Shown: one piece after another, positions 20,359-32,753 of the stretch | Layout: each line of letters opens with the position of its first letter | Numbering within the stretch: the stretch's first letter is position 1 | From: Eremomyces bilateralis CBS 781.70 | Lineage: Eukaryota > Ascomycota > Dothideomycetes > Eremomycetales > Eremomycetaceae | Direction: 5' to 3' | DNA length: 64,000 nucleotides | Assembly (NCBI RefSeq): GCF_010015585.1 | Contig: NW_022985067.1 | Location: forward strand, 2,288,044-2,352,043 | Translations under genes and position numbers: made by a program | Notes under the pieces: model-generated | Databases searched by the model: none | What the model was told of the DNA's origin: nothing | Seen by the model: only the letters and a program-made list of their open reading frames with translations

Positions 20359-23300
20359 ATGCCAAAAGGCAAGAAACCCAACGCACACGACAAACGGCAC
20401 GAGAACGGTCTTGCTCCTCCAGCGAAACGGGTCGTGAAGCAGAAGTCGTCCAATTCGCTTCATGAGAACTACCATGCCAATGGATTTGCTCACTCCGCGA
20501 CGCCGGCATTGCCCTCGGTCGCTGTAGATTCACCATCCGGTTCGCACAACCAGCTGCACGCTTCCCCGAACGGCTTCGCTGTCCCTTCGACGGCTACAAA
20601 TGGAACGATCCTTGATCCGGAAATGGGTATCGCGCAGTCTCACGCCTACGATGATGCTTCCTATCACGCCTTCCCTCTGCAACACAAACTCGGTCATGGA
20701 AAACTGCACCGCGCATCCTCCGCCTCCCCCCTCCGAATCGACGTCGATGCCGATGCACTTAAAAATGCCAAGGCTTACAAGAGCAATATCATTACTATGG
20801 CCGCTACGGTTATCAGCTCCTGCCCGATCACGGATGTCATTACTATCCTCATCTTACTCCTCTCGCTACCCACCGGCGTCGCAAACTGCGCTCACCTGCT
20901 CTACGCCTTCTTGGAGTTTATAAGATCGGGGGAAGTGTACTATGGAGGCTCGATAACGAACAGCCTCCCGAGTGTACATGACGTCTTTCATAGCACCCCC
21001 GGAAAGCCATCGCTCCTCACCATCGCCGTTTCCGATCTAGCCTCTCTTGGTTTCTATCTTGTCCTTTGGAGACCCTTCCAAAATCTAATCGTGGACTTCG
21101 CCCCCGCCGTTATCGCAATTTATGTCGGCGGAGCCGCAGCGATGGATCCAGGACACCGTCGAACCACCATGCGAAGTGTCCTGGCCTGTTTTGCAACCAT
21201 TCTTGCGTTCCATATGACCAAGTGGAGATCGACACGTCAATTCGGCTTCCAGATTCCATGGACGGACAATGGCACCTTTCGAGTCCCGTCGCTTTCCTTC
21301 GAAGTACCAGAGGCGCTGTGGCGGCATCGGAGCCAATTCGAAAGTTTTCTTGGGGTTCATATCGTTACACAAGGCATCGTTCGCCTGATTCGCCGAAAGC
21401 TATCCCAGGCTCGCGAGCAACAGTCCTTGCCCTCACCGCATCCAACCAAAAAGAACGATACCGAAATGATCGTCCCTCCGATTACCCCTCGGAGAAACTC
21501 CGGTGCGGTCGACATCAGAATAGACGGAGGAACCGGTTCGAGTTCAGACGGACGACCTCCGGGCCCATATCCTAGCGACGGTCCTCGGGAAGGCGAACGT
21601 ATTTCTACTTCGAAACAACAGCGACGGCGACAGGCAAACTATGCTCGAAGCCACCAACCGTTTTGGGCTGCGATTGCTGGATCAAAAGTATCTTCTTTGA
21701 AGGCGGCGTCGGAAGAACGTCTCGCGTCGTTGGATGCGAGCGAGGCGAAAAGCATGGAGATTTGTCATTCCGACAGCACGGATGTTACGTTGGGCACTAA
21801 TATGGGGACAGTTTGGATTGGGGAAGTGAAGTCGACGGAGATTGATTTTTGGGTGCTGGTTTCTTCGGCTCATCTATCGGATGATGACGATGATAAAGAT
21901 CCGCCGATGACGCCGAACATTGACAAGACGAAGCCGTTCTATATTCGTGTCAATGGGGCCGACTGGACGTCCACGCGAATCATTTGCGAAGGCGCTGGTG
22001 ACGACGAGGGTGACCAAGGCTCCGTTCTCTGGTCTGGTGCAATCTATGGGCTCACACCGATGTCAAGCTACAACTGTGAATTCATAAGTATGTACGACAG
22101 ATCATTGGTATACTCGGTTAGTCTAGTCACCCAGTCGGCCCCTATGACCGATCTTGGTAAGTTCTACCGGTTCCAAAATCTCCTGAGACAGATGTTGACA
22201 ATATATAGCATCGATGGCAACTGCTCCTCAACAACCGCCACTTAGACCTCAATCTCCGACAACAACACTCAAGAATTCCATCGCAGCGGCCGATTCCAAG
22301 CTGAACGAATCGAGGAATAAGATCAAAAAGAATCGAAAGGATCATAGCAAAGCTCAAACCGGGCTGCGCAAAGAGATCAACGATCTGACTACTCGCCGAG
22401 CTGCCACTACCGACGACGCAAGAACTCGTCAGAAAGTACAGCAATTGCAACAGAATGTTCAACAAGCACGGTCGGCCGCCGAAAGCCTCGAAGCGCAGAG
22501 AAAAGAGATGGGAGACATTCCAGCCAATGTTGTCAAGGGCCACGAGCAAGCAAGGAAGCGGTGGGAAGAGGCACAGGAACAGCGGTCGAACACGAAAAGG
22601 GACCTCAATCTCGCCCAGCAAGAGAGGAATAAGGCGAAAGCGGATCAAGCGGCTGCGCTGGACCAAACCTCGCAAAGACGGGAGAGACTTCACGCCCGCG
22701 AGAATAAGCTCAAGGAGCAACTCGCTAAAGCGCAGGCCGAGAAAGCCCAAAGTACCGCCGAACGGAAGCGTAAAACCAACGTCCGTCTCGCGACCGCCGC
22801 GACCCGTGCGCAAGAAGAGGCCCGGTGGATCGAAGGCATCCAAGGTTGGGAACAGAAGGAGTCCGACGAACTTCAGCGTACCCAGGGGGTCATGCAAGAG
22901 TATCGTCGACTCGAGACTCACCTGCTCCAGCAGATGCATGCCTCGCAGCCACCGCTCACCCCCGAAGGACCTCTCCCCGGCACCTCTGGGGCCTCCCCGC
23001 CTCCCGCGCCGACCTTCTCCGCCATCCCCGGTCCCCTCCCCACGACATCCGGATCCGGCAGCTTCGGCAGCACGCGCGACGCCTTTGCCTCGTTCCAATT
23101 CCCTACCTCCGCACCAACCTACTCCCTCAGCCCCACCAGCACCGGCCTCCCCACCTCTGCCTTCTCCTCCTCCCTCGCCCCCGGCTTCCCCCACCTCGCC
23201 CACGACCGCCCTACTCCCTCCCCCGGCGCCATCGGCTCCGGCGCCTACTCCCTCGTCCCCCGTGACCGCAGCTCCTCCCTCGCCAGCAACATCAGCAGCT

Positions 23301-23713
23301 TTTCCGATGACCTGCACGAGATGTACGCGCACACCTCCTCGCCCTCGCCGCACCCGCCCGCCCCGTCGTTCTACACCTCCAACCCGTCCACCCGCCCCAA
23401 CTCGTACATCCAAACGTCCGCCTCCCCCTCCATGTGGCTATCGTCCAATGGCCCGCTGCAGCAGCACGTGAATGCCTGGTCGGGTGGCCCGTTCGGCGGG
23501 TTTCCCAGCATCGCGCTGGAGGGGCTGGGACGTGCGCGGAAGGGGAGTAAGGCGAGTCAGGGGAGTGGGGGCACGGGGAATAAGAGTCAGGGGAGGAGTA
23601 GTGGGAGCGCGGGTGGTGGGAGTGGGTTGGCGGGGAGTCCGTTGCAGACGGAGGCGGTGTTGGATGAGAATGAGGATGAGGATAGGGATGAGGGGGATGA
23701 GAAGAAGGGGTAG
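20359..23713 (+). CDS. acrB: AcrB-type ubiquitination-network membrane and coiled-coil protein
   Basis: Two exons, 20359-22156 and 22209-23713; 1100 aa. The N-terminal 120 residues are basic and disordered (MPKGKKPNAHDK...). Hydrophobic membrane segments lie at about 145-190, 215-240 and 245-265. After a Ser/Arg-rich linker there is a globular part (about 470-600). Exon 2 opens with a long coiled coil (about 610-800, heptads rich in Gln, Lys, Glu, Arg). It ends in a Ser/Pro-rich and then Gly/Ser/acidic tail. This architecture matches Aspergillus nidulans AcrB, which was identified genetically as part of the CreB/CreD deubiquitination network affecting carbon catabolite repression and drug tolerance. 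Its molecular activity is unknown. The last 200 nt are strikingly G-rich. Confidence 0.88.
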
Positions 23714-24688
23714 GATATGGATGGTTGGTTGGAGTACATGTAGGTAGCTGTCTGTGCTGAGTACGTCTGTGCCGGAAAAATGAGATTCTTCGTGCTTTGG
23801 ATATATTACATATCTCGCCCTTATTTCTGATGAGTGATGAATGGTGACTGATGTTTAACTTTGTCGTGCTCCATCCCATCCCATCCTCTATCAAGAAGCA
23901 CTTGTCCTTATCCTTTGCTCCGAAGAGAACGGTAATATCGAATCCGGTACGTATTTTGCGATACCTAACTAACCGTTGTTCAGAAATCTTGACATCTCCA
24001 GTTCCCGCGGACCACCGACTGTGACCGTCAGATCCGAGATCATCGATGACAGATCCGCCTACAGCCTTGGGAGAGCTTGGACCATCGATTAGTAGCATCC
24101 CCTTGCCGGAATACGGATGGTCAAACTTTAAAGGCGCGTCATTGGCGTTTTTCCTATTTCCACCTCCACCTCCAGCCTCCATTCGGCATTCATCCATAGT
24201 TACTCGACACCGTAGCTTGCCCATTGAGTCATTTAGGAAGTCAAAGAAGATCGTAATACTTTTACATTGCTAGACTCTGCTCTTCGGTAGAACATCTGCC
24301 TCGATTCCAAGGTTCTCCCTTCATAGACGACCGATCACGGGCGAAGGGGCAAATCGGCTCCTCCAATCAACCCACCGTATACGAATCGTTACCCGGCACC
24401 GCGCGGATATCGGCCACCAGAGAATTGCGGCTTTTTCTTCCGAGTTGGCTCACTCACTAAGAAAATCGCAGAATACTGGATCGGCCCCCTGGGCTTAAGT
24501 ATGGGTCGTTGAACCGTTAATCGGCAGCTTGGCGGTTCCTCATTTTCGTGATTCCTTTCGAGTCGAGATAAAACTTTAGGGCTTTGTTCAGCCTTTCAGG
24601 TCGCCCTCAGCGCTGCCTCACCATCTTTTCTCTCTTTCTCTTCTCTCTCCCGCTCTCCCCTCCTCGCCGTCGCCCCTCCAACCTCGCA
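23714..24688. other. Intergenic, acrB 3' side and DUF2434 promoter
   Basis: About 975 bp with no supported ORF. A C/T-rich tract at about 24600-24680 directly precedes the next start codon and is the likely 5' UTR. Confidence 0.45.
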
Positions 24689-26332
24689 ATGCCGCTCATC
24701 AACCTCCGGGACCTCATCGCCTGGCCTAATAACCCCGACAATGCCTCTGACACTGTCATCAATGGCATCCACTTCAACAAGACCGCCCTCGAACACTGGA
24801 ACTACACCTACTACAGCAACAACACCATCTCCAACGACTCCAATTGCTTCGTCATCTTCGACGCCTACCGCCCCACGTTCCTCTCCAACGGCTCCTGGAT
24901 CAACGGCACCACATGTTACTACCCCCTCAACTCCATCTCCACCCGCGGCTCCATTGGCATTGCCTTCGTTGCCATGTACGGCCTCGCACTGGTCTTCTCC
25001 CTCGTCGTGCTCCGCAAGCACGGGCAGCTCTACCTGCAGGAGACGAAGCGCTTCCGGGCGGTCGGGCGCCGCTGGACGTGGTATTGGATGTGCTTCACCT
25101 GCGCGTGCGCGCTGATCAGCACCGTCTCGAGCATCGATGTCGACCGGAACTATCTGCCGAAGATGCCTATCATCCTGCAGAGTTTCTTCTTCATGCTGAT
25201 GGTGCCGGGGAGTTTGGCCATGGTGTGGGAGGCAACGAGGCATTGGGGTTCTTGGCAGGAGCGGCAGGTCGTGGATCCGGATCCGTTTGCGCTTGGGCAG
25301 GATGATCGGAGGAGTAGAACAGAGTTCTACCTGCCGCTGATCTTCTACCTGTTTGCATGGCTGGTGAGTTTCCATCCCCCCCATCCCCCCCGATCTAATT
25401 CCAGACACTAATCCTGGTTGCAGAACTTCTTCATGACCATCCCCCGCTCCTGGAGCGCCATCGAAAAACAGCGCTCCGCTGACCAAACCCTTGCCGTCGC
25501 CGCCCCCTCCGGCACCGACAGCCGCTTCAAAGCCGGCTCCATCCTCGGCGGCGTCGCCTACTTCATCATCATCTACAGCCTCCACCACAGCCTCAAGCAC
25601 TACAAACCGCGCCCACCGACCCCGACCCGCTCCTTCGCCCCCTTCAAATCCATCGCCCACTTTATCGCCGCCTGCCCTACCAAGATCTTCCTCGCCCTCG
25701 TCATCCTCGCCGTCCGCATGGCCTACATCGTCGCGCAGGCCTGGGAATGGGAAATCAGCGTCTTCAACCTCTCCGTCAACCCCGCGTGGCCCTACGCGCT
25801 GGGATACGCCCCCGTGCTGCTGATCATGTTCATCTTGATCGTCGCGGGGCTGATCGAGCGGAACGAGGACGTCGTGCTGATCGAGCAGCGGCGCCGGCGC
25901 GGACGCGAGACGAACGCGATGGTGGGATATACCCCGAAGCCGCAGTGGTGGCGGTTTGGGAAGGAGAACCAGTTCATGACGGCGGAGGAGCAGCTGCGGC
26001 ATATGACGACGGAGGTGGGCGGAAGGGCGCCGACGGCGAACCGGCTCTCGCGGACGATGGAGTTGCGGAATATGCAGGGAGGGAACTTCTCGGATGGGGA
26101 TGCGAATGGGATGGAGATGGGGGTGACGGGGGGTAGTGGGATGCGGAATCGGAGTCGGAGTCGGGTGGAGGATCCATTTAGCGATCCGAGTCCTGGGACG
26201 GGGTTAACGCCGGAGCGGACGAGGAGTAATGATGCGTCGAGCGTGAGGACGGGCCAGAGTGGGATATCGGGGACGACGTTGGCAAGTGGGAACGTGAAGC
26301 CGGTGCAAGTCAGGAGTATGTTGGACATATAA
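24689..26332 (+). CDS. DUF2434 family multi-pass membrane protein
   Basis: Two exons, 24689-25363 and 25424-26332; 527 aa. The N-terminal 95 residues are extracytosolic in character, with several N-glycosylation sequons (NKT, NYT, NNT, NDS, NGS, NGT). About seven or eight hydrophobic segments follow, for example GIAFVAMYGLALVFSLVVL, FYLPLIFYLFAWL across the splice site, and LGYAPVLLIMFILIVAGLI. The C-terminal 140 residues are a cytosolic, Ser/Arg-rich tail. The layout fits the fungal DUF2434 family, whose function is unknown. The residue order loosely resembles a receptor (glycosylated N-tail, several TM helices, long Ser-rich C-tail), but I see no receptor signature. Both exons start C-rich and end G-rich. 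Confidence 0.85.
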
Positions 26333-26521
26333 GCCATCATCCAGAGGGGCGGGAAAAAGTTATATGAAAAGTTCATGGGATATAAATAGATCTTGATGAA
26401 ATGTATGAATTTTATGTATATCAAGTACAGTCCAATGATACACATAATCAAAAGCCACATTCGGCACGCTCGAACCAATATCATCGATATCCAACGCCTT
26501 GCAATGCACCGCCATCTCCAG

Positions 26522-27254
26522 TTATGTCCCCGTCCCCGAACCCCCCATCCCCACCATCTCATACTCCCCCGCCCCATCCCTCCCCCTCCCCCTCCCCAGA
26601 AGCCCCTCCTCCACATCCACCTCCGCCGCGGCATTCTGCTCCTCCGGCCGCCGATTCGCCCCGCCGAACATGATCGGCTTTAGCTCGCGCCACTGGCAGG
26701 TCCAGATGCCTAGCCACGTCATCAAAGCGGCCGAGCAGATCTGCAGGGCCCACCAGAAGGGGGACAGCGGGATCGAGTGCGAGTAGAGAGAAGTCGCGAG
26801 GAAGTGGAGGGCGTGGAGAGTAAGGGCGAAATCGAGGATGAGTTTCGAGCGCGCTACGAGGATGAGGAGGTATATCACACTAATCTCATACGTTAGCCAT
26901 CGTTTCCGATCAACGCACCACCATCCATCCAAATAAATGCGCCAAGGCACCAGCACCAGCGCCTTCCCCCTCGCTATATCCCCGATTCCATGCACTTCAA
27001 ACTCACCTAATCAAACTATTTAGCACCCACACCAGCGCATACATCCACCCCACCGTATTATCCGCCCGCACCGTCCGCCAGTTCAGCAGCAGCTCCAACC
27101 GCAGCGGCGTCCCCGCCACCAGCGCCGTGAACACAATCAGCACCGCCGCCGACGCGTAGTAGGCGGCCTGCAGGATCACGATCTGCGTGAAGATGCGGAG
27201 GGGCGAGACGTCGGCGAGGGCGCCGGGGCGAGGGGGTCGGCGGCGGCGGGCCAT
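26522..27254 (-). CDS. sys1: SYS1, Golgi membrane trafficking protein
   Basis: Two exons, 27007-27254 and 26522-26879; 201 aa. After the basic start MARRRRPPRPG come four hydrophobic segments: IFTQIVILQAAYYASAAVLI, VGWMYALVWVLNSLISV, LHALHFLATSLYSHSIPL and WWALQICSAALMTWLGIW. WRELKPI then marks the end of the conserved fold. This is the Sys1 family, which recruits the Arl3/ARFRP1 GTPase to the trans-Golgi and supports retrieval to that compartment. The tail is acidic and Gly-rich and varies within the family. It is divergently arranged with coa6 (475 bp between start codons). Confidence 0.93.
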
Positions 27255-27729
27255 TTTGGGGGTGGGTGTGGTGAGGTAGGTCGGTAAGTGTGTGGAGAGG
27301 TGGCTACATAGGTGAGCGGGAGAGGCGGTAGTGGTGGAGGTGGTCGAGTTGGGTGGTTGGAGTTGGTTCGAGGCTATCAAGACAGATGGGTTGTCATGGC
27401 TTCCTGGTGATCAGGTCGGCATCGGGTCGGGTCGTGTCGTGTCGGTCGTTGTATAACTCAGTATAAGGGATAAATAATCGGTAATATAAAAGAAGACAAA
27501 GGCGTTTGGGGTTCAAATTATTGGCATCGATGCAGGGGCTGCGCCACGTGACCACCAGCTATGTCATCGTCCCATTTGATATTCGAAGCTTGGGAACTTT
27601 TCCGGACCTTGAACACCCGCAAGTACGGCGATGATCTAACCCCAAGGTATAGAGACCCAATTGATGATTAATCGCCCAGGGTTTGCTAACCTCGTCCGCC
27701 CAGTTCATCCTCTTTCCACCGATCTCACC
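27255..27729. promoter_or_regulatory. Divergent promoter region, sys1 / coa6
   Basis: A 475-bp spacer between two outward-facing start codons. No ORF. The G-rich flank on the sys1 side belongs to its leader. An in-frame upstream ATG for coa6 lies at 27664. Confidence 0.5.
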
Positions 27730-28161
27730 ATGGGCTGGTTCTCCTCCGACCCCAAAGCGAAAGACGCCGCATATGTTCCGCCCGACCGCGAGGCGCGCAA
27801 CCGCTGCTGGGAGGCCCGCGACACCTTCTACGACTGCTTGGATAAGCACAGCATCGTCAATCCGCTGGAAGATGACCGGACGAAGAATGCATGCCCGAAG
27901 GAGCTGGCGGGGTTTGAGAAGAATTGCGCGTCGAGTTGGGTTTGTCGTCCATCCAATATATCATATCTCTTCAGCTCAAATCCATGAGAACGGGGAGAAA
28001 GAGGTGAAGGGGGGCGAGAGTTTGAGGCTGACTGTATGTGCCAGGTGAAATACTTCCAGCAGAAGAGATACGCGGATTTCAGGAAAGAGGAGTCGTTGAG
28101 GAAGTTGAAGGAGCAGGGTGCGGAGTTTGTTGGAGAGTTGAGTGGGGGGCCTGGGAAGTGA
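27730..28161 (+). CDS. coa6: COA6, cytochrome c oxidase assembly factor (CHCH)
   Basis: Two exons, 27730-27939 and 28045-28161; 108 aa. The twin-cysteine motif is complete: Cys26-x9-Cys36 (CWEARDTFYDC) and Cys55-x10-Cys66 (CPKELAGFEKNC), followed by WVKYFQQKR, the COX6B/COA6 signature. The protein acts in the intermembrane space, delivering copper to COX2 during complex IV assembly, and is imported by Mia40-driven oxidation. MGWFSSDP at ATG 27730 is the usual fungal start. An in-frame ATG at 27664 would add 22 residues. The donor is GTTTGT and the intron is 105 nt. Confidence 0.94.
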
Positions 28162-28532
28162 GTTGTGTAGAGGATAGTACCTGGTATCCTGTGATATGCT
28201 AACCTGGTCCAGATGATCATCCTCGGCTGGTATATACAGTTGAAGTGCTCCGATGCATGGGACGGCGTACTTGGTGATAATGTCTCAGGACGAGGATCCT
28301 TTGACGGTTTTGGCTTATTGCATACTAGGTGTACAATTTCAACTCATTTTGGTCACTTCAGTTTCACATTTCTCCCTACCGCCGGTTTGGTGATTGATCG
28401 GTGTCATTGTGGTACAAACCACGGACTGCTTCAAAGACACTATGCCTAACAATATGCGATGCAACATATCCATGCTCGTTCTAGTCCTCTCTTGTCCTCT
28501 AGTCGTTTTAATTTTTGAGCTTGCCATATTCG
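28162..28532. other. Convergent intergenic region
   Basis: A 370-bp tail-to-tail spacer between coa6 and the PARG-domain gene. No ORF of interest; 3' UTRs only. Confidence 0.45.
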
Positions 28533-29478
28533 TCACCGGTAGCTCGTCGGATGCGTCCGTTCAGGAGCCAGCTCCTTCTCAAACACCGCCAAATCCGACA
28601 ACCCCCCTTTCCTCTCCTTCACCGCGTCCTCATTGTCGATGGCGAACACGATATTATCAAACACCCCGTCGAATTCCTCGTCGTTGAACAACAGCTGCTT
28701 CCACATCCGGGCCAGCTCCTCCACCGGGTTCCGGAACGTCGCGCCCGCGCCAAACGTCCCCAGGCAGATGTCCTTGTGCCCGTAGTGCGCCGCGATGCGT
28801 AGCACCGTGCGCATCTTCTCCAGCATGAGGTCTTTCTCTTGCTCAAAGGAGTACTGCGTGCCGGTCTCGTCCAGCCGGGGACGGCGAACCGGGGCGACGG
28901 AGATGACTGGCAGCATCTGGGGGTGGGACCAGGGGGTGTACTGATCCGGGCCGTTGCGGAATACCACTGACATGGTTAGCGGGCCTGTTGCGGGTTGGGG
29001 AAGTCCGTCCGATGCACTCACTGATAGATGGGCTGTATAGCCCTCCTCGGGGCGGTATGGGGTAGTGTTTCGATTCGGCGCCATGACCCGACCACGCTGT
29101 CACCAGGGCCTTCACCAGATTACTCCGTCTCGCCAAGCACTCCTCCGGCGCCATGATTCCGCTCTCCCAATCTCCGCCGGGCCGTCTCTCGTTGGCAGTA
29201 TTTATCACCGGGATCAGACTGGCCTGCTTGCCTTTGAGCGCTTCTTGGGCGGCATTATGTTGATACAGCACCAGTGCTGCGTCAACCGGGTCGCCATCGA
29301 CCACCGCGATGGAAAGGTTCCAGTGATTCCGCTTGCTGGGCGACACGGCGAAGGTCGCGCCGTCGGAGATGAAAAAGGAACGTGCAGGGTATTGGTCAAA
29401 GTGGGCGTTGAGCCAAGGAATGTAATGCTTCTTCGCTTCGGCCGCGATTTCGGACGGCTTGGGGCGTGAGTGAGGCAT
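28533..29478 (-). CDS. Microbial-type PARG (TIGR02452/DUF2263) domain protein
   Basis: Two exons, 29022-29478 and 28533-28966, with a 55-nt intron; 296 aa. The signature sits at residues 93-120: NTANERRPGG, then DWESG, then APEECLARRSNL. It matches the bacterial-type poly(ADP-ribose) glycohydrolase macrodomain, where the Gly pair binds the diphosphate and the Glu pair (112-113) is catalytic. Downstream, GGLYSPSI joins MVFRNG across the splice site, and CLGTFGAGATFRNP is the second conserved block of the family. The probable activity is removal of ADP-ribose from proteins or nucleic acids; this is inferred from the fold. No targeting signal was seen. Confidence 0.87.
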
Positions 29479-30829
29479 TTTGGAGAAGAAGGGAAAAATG
29501 TGGTCCAGTCAACTCAATTGACTAAAGGGGACACCGGGTCGTGGAGACAGGAAGGGAACAATCATCGATCAACTTGGACTGGTAAATGATCGCCGAATCA
29601 ATCGGGATAAGCGATCGACATTTATATCTGAGACTCGATCTCAAACAATGTACGACGGACTGCATCATCTACTGCTCTACGATCTCCTAGCACAACTCGA
29701 GGAAGCAAGGACTCTAAAAATCTCGCGGGATCCACGCTGCGGTGTTCCTACATATCGGTATACGGTATGCGGTATCGATCGGCCCCCCGCATCCGATCAG
29801 GTTTTGAAACGGACCTGTCGTTTGACTGTGGGGCATTGTTGCTCTTAGGATTGTGGTCGTGAGGTTAGAGGACGAGAACTCGATAAGCGCATAACGCCAT
29901 GCTGTTAAGTGTCGAGCCTGTGACTAGAAAGCGATGGCAAATAGCACACGTACCTGGTTTCTCAGTCCTCACCTCTCACCCCGACGAGAGTCGACGAGAG
30001 CTTTGAGTTTCAGGTTCCATGGGCGAGGAGTGGTCCGATGAGGAATTCCGGATACCAGCTGGGATGAAACAAAAGCGATTGATCTCGACGACGGCACGCA
30101 GGGTATACACACGAAGTACTTCACAGGGCGTCGCGTTACACACGATGTGACGCTAGGCATTTCGCGATCACATCGACGGTCGACTCCGATGAGCGCCCAC
30201 ACGCGTGTGTAGCATTCCACAGTCTCATCTGGTTCCCAGCTCTTGACGTAAAGGTACCCCTCTTAAGCTCTCGCGGAATTGGAGTCCGAAGGGGTCGTTT
30301 ACGGTGTCATTTACGGTGTCATTAAGAAGGTCACGTACAGTTCAAGCAGTCGGACATGTACTCGCATTCTGTGGAAATCTATGAGAGGGGGAGAGGGGAG
30401 AAAGGTCACGATCGAATTAAAGTGGCGTATCGATCGTGCGGCTAAGCGGTGGATAGCAGATGGGTAATAGGGTATACCACGGTGGGATACCAGCTGCGAG
30501 CATGTGTAGCCATCTGAATCAAAGGGTCGTGTAAGGACTTGATAGTTGGATTTCGAAAAAGAATCTTCTTTGCTTTCATTCGAACGACGTGCATCTCCAG
30601 TGTAACGGCCAAGGCGGGCCGACGATCCCATAGAATCCTTTGGATGACTCCGATCCCTGCGCCGATATTCAACTTCATGTCTTCAACTTCTTAGAGTATT
30701 ACAATTTATTTGCACTGTGGTCCTTCTTGAAATCCATACTCTCGCTTTGTACCTGGACTCGGTACAGGTACGGTACCTTACTTTGCTCTCCATATTTGTG
30801 TTTCCCCTTGCGGCCTCTTGTCCTCCATT
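29479..30829. other. Divergent intergenic region, 1.35 kb
   Basis: Between the outward-facing PARG-domain and AsnRS genes. It contains a direct 12-bp duplication (ttacggtgtcat twice, 30299-30322). Small ORFs show no recognisable content. Confidence 0.45.
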
Positions 30830-32633
30830 ATGCGACCATGGAGACTATGTCGCCAGTCCATCCGACATGACAGCTCACCCTCCACGAACCTGCGCCGTTC
30901 CCGATCCTTCTATCATCATAACATCCCCGTCTCTCTACCGAGATCCTCGTCCAGGGCTACCTCGACCACGCCCCTTCCCCAATTGCGATCGGTCCTGCGC
31001 GCGTCGACCGCTTCCACCAGCTCCACAACAGCGCCCACCCCCGGCTCGATCGTGACCATCCATGGCTTTGTCCGATCGGTGCGCCGACAGAAGCGCATCG
31101 CCTTTGCGGCCATTGGCGATGGATCGTCGCTCGAACCGTTGCAAGTGGTCCTACAGCCTGAACATGCGGAAGAGTAAGCCCAGGGAATGACGACAGCTCC
31201 GAAATCATGCAGTATTTGTAACGACGGGCTTGTGATAGGCTTTCGAATGGGACAGCCGTTACCGTGACTGGCAAGTGGGAGGCGTGCCCGCCTGGGAAGA
31301 AGCAGTCCTATGAGCTACATGCGACGCATTTGAAGGTGCTGGGGCAGAATGATGCGACGGTTGGTGATTCCGGACTTCTGTTTGCGCGACAACTTGCTGA
31401 TTGACGCCCGTTCCGGAAATCCAGGCATCCCCCATTCAGAAGAAATATCAGACGTCGGAGTTCCTCCGCACACTACCACATCTACGCCCTCGTATCCCAT
31501 TCAACTCGATACTGTTGCACCTCCGATCGCAAGCGATCTCCTCCATTACCACCTACTTCAACCGCCACGGTTTCGTCCAGACGCACACTCCCCTGATCAC
31601 CTCGTCCGACTGCGAAGGCGCCGGCGAAGCTTTCACCGTGACCACTGAACCCCCACCCCCCGCACTCTCGTCCTCCCCCCCTCACCCCACCCCGCCTCCC
31701 GACCCCTTCTTCCGCACCCCCAAGTACCTCACCGTCTCCTCCCAACTCCACCTCGAAGCCTACGCCCAAGCCGTTGGCCGCGCCTGGACCCTCTCCCCCG
31801 CCTTCCGCGCCGAAAAAAGCGATACCCCCCGACATCTTAGCGAATTCTACATGCTCGAAGCCGAGCTCTGCTTCGTTGATGACCTCTCCCAGATTATGGA
31901 CGTCGTCGAGCACCTGCTGCGCGACCTCGCACGCACCCTTCTCGCCTCAGATCTGGCGCACGACTTGATCGAGGGCGCACGCATCCGTGCGCAGGAGCAC
32001 GGGGATGCCGGGCCGAGCGCCCACGACGCGAAAGTGGTGGGGGCGACGGCGTTACGTGCGCGGTGGGACGGGCTGGTCGCCGCGGACTGGCCGCGCATCA
32101 CGTACGCGGAGGCGGTCGAGCACCTTCGATCGGCAGTGGCGGAGGGCGCGGTGGAATTCGAGCATGCACCGGAGTTTGAGGGGGGGTTGCAGGCGGAGCA
32201 TGAGCGGTACGTCGCGAGCTCGATTGGGCGAGGGGGCCCGGTGTTCGTGACGGACTATCCGCGGGCGATGAAGCCGTTCTACATGGCGCCGAGTGAGGGC
32301 GGCGAGCAGGAGCTGGGCAGAGAGGGGAGGGAGACGGTGGCGTGCTTTGATTTGCTGGTGCCGGATATCTGTGAGTTGGTGGGGGGGTCGATGAGGGAGC
32401 ATCGGCTAGAGCCGTTGTTGGAGAATATGCGGAGGCAGGGATTGATGCCGGCGGGTGGCGAGCCGGGGGAGGGAAATGCGTTGGATTGGTATGTGGATTT
32501 GCGGCAGTATGGGAGTTTGCCGCATGGTGGGTTTGGGTTGGGGTTTGATAGACTCCTAGGCTATTTGGCTGGGGTCTCTAATATTCGAGACGTGGTGGGA
32601 TTCCCGAGATGGTACGGTAGGTGTGACTGTTAG
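30830..32633 (+). CDS. nars2: Mitochondrial asparaginyl-tRNA synthetase
   Basis: Three exons, 30830-31173, 31239-31359 and 31425-32633; 557 aa. The first 65 residues are rich in Arg and Ser with almost no acidic residues, a mitochondrial presequence. Residues about 70-155 form the OB-fold anticodon-binding domain (GSIVTIHGFVRSVRRQKRIA). Class II catalytic motifs follow: motif 1 region LRPRIPFNSILLHLRSQAI, motif 2 FRAEKSDTPRHLSEFYMLE, and motif 3 GFGLGFDRLLG. YLTVSSQLHLEAYA is typical of AsnRS/AspRS. The protein charges mitochondrial tRNA-Asn. A Pro-rich insertion (about 31650-31710) interrupts the catalytic domain. Codon use changes from C-ending to G-ending along exon 3. Confidence 0.95.
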
Positions 32634-32753
32634 GTCATGTACACATGAATTGTAGACATATAGACTGTACTTCTAGGCTGTATGATAGATGACTCAACTG
32701 AAGGCTGAGCTAGTTGGATGTATGAACTCCCAATGGTCCACATTATGCTTGAG

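Noticed and set aside
22157-22208. acrB as two separate genes
   Set aside because: The stop-containing stretch is a 52-nt GT-AG intron in phase. The two halves are the membrane and coiled-coil parts of one AcrB protein.
22142-23413. 423-codon minus-strand ORF opposite acrB
   Set aside because: Gly/Arg-rich antisense shadow of the Ser/Pro-rich and coiled-coil coding sequence.
24596-26002. 468-codon minus-strand ORF opposite the DUF2434 gene
   Set aside because: Explained by the strong codon bias of the sense gene. The antisense protein is acidic low complexity without domains.
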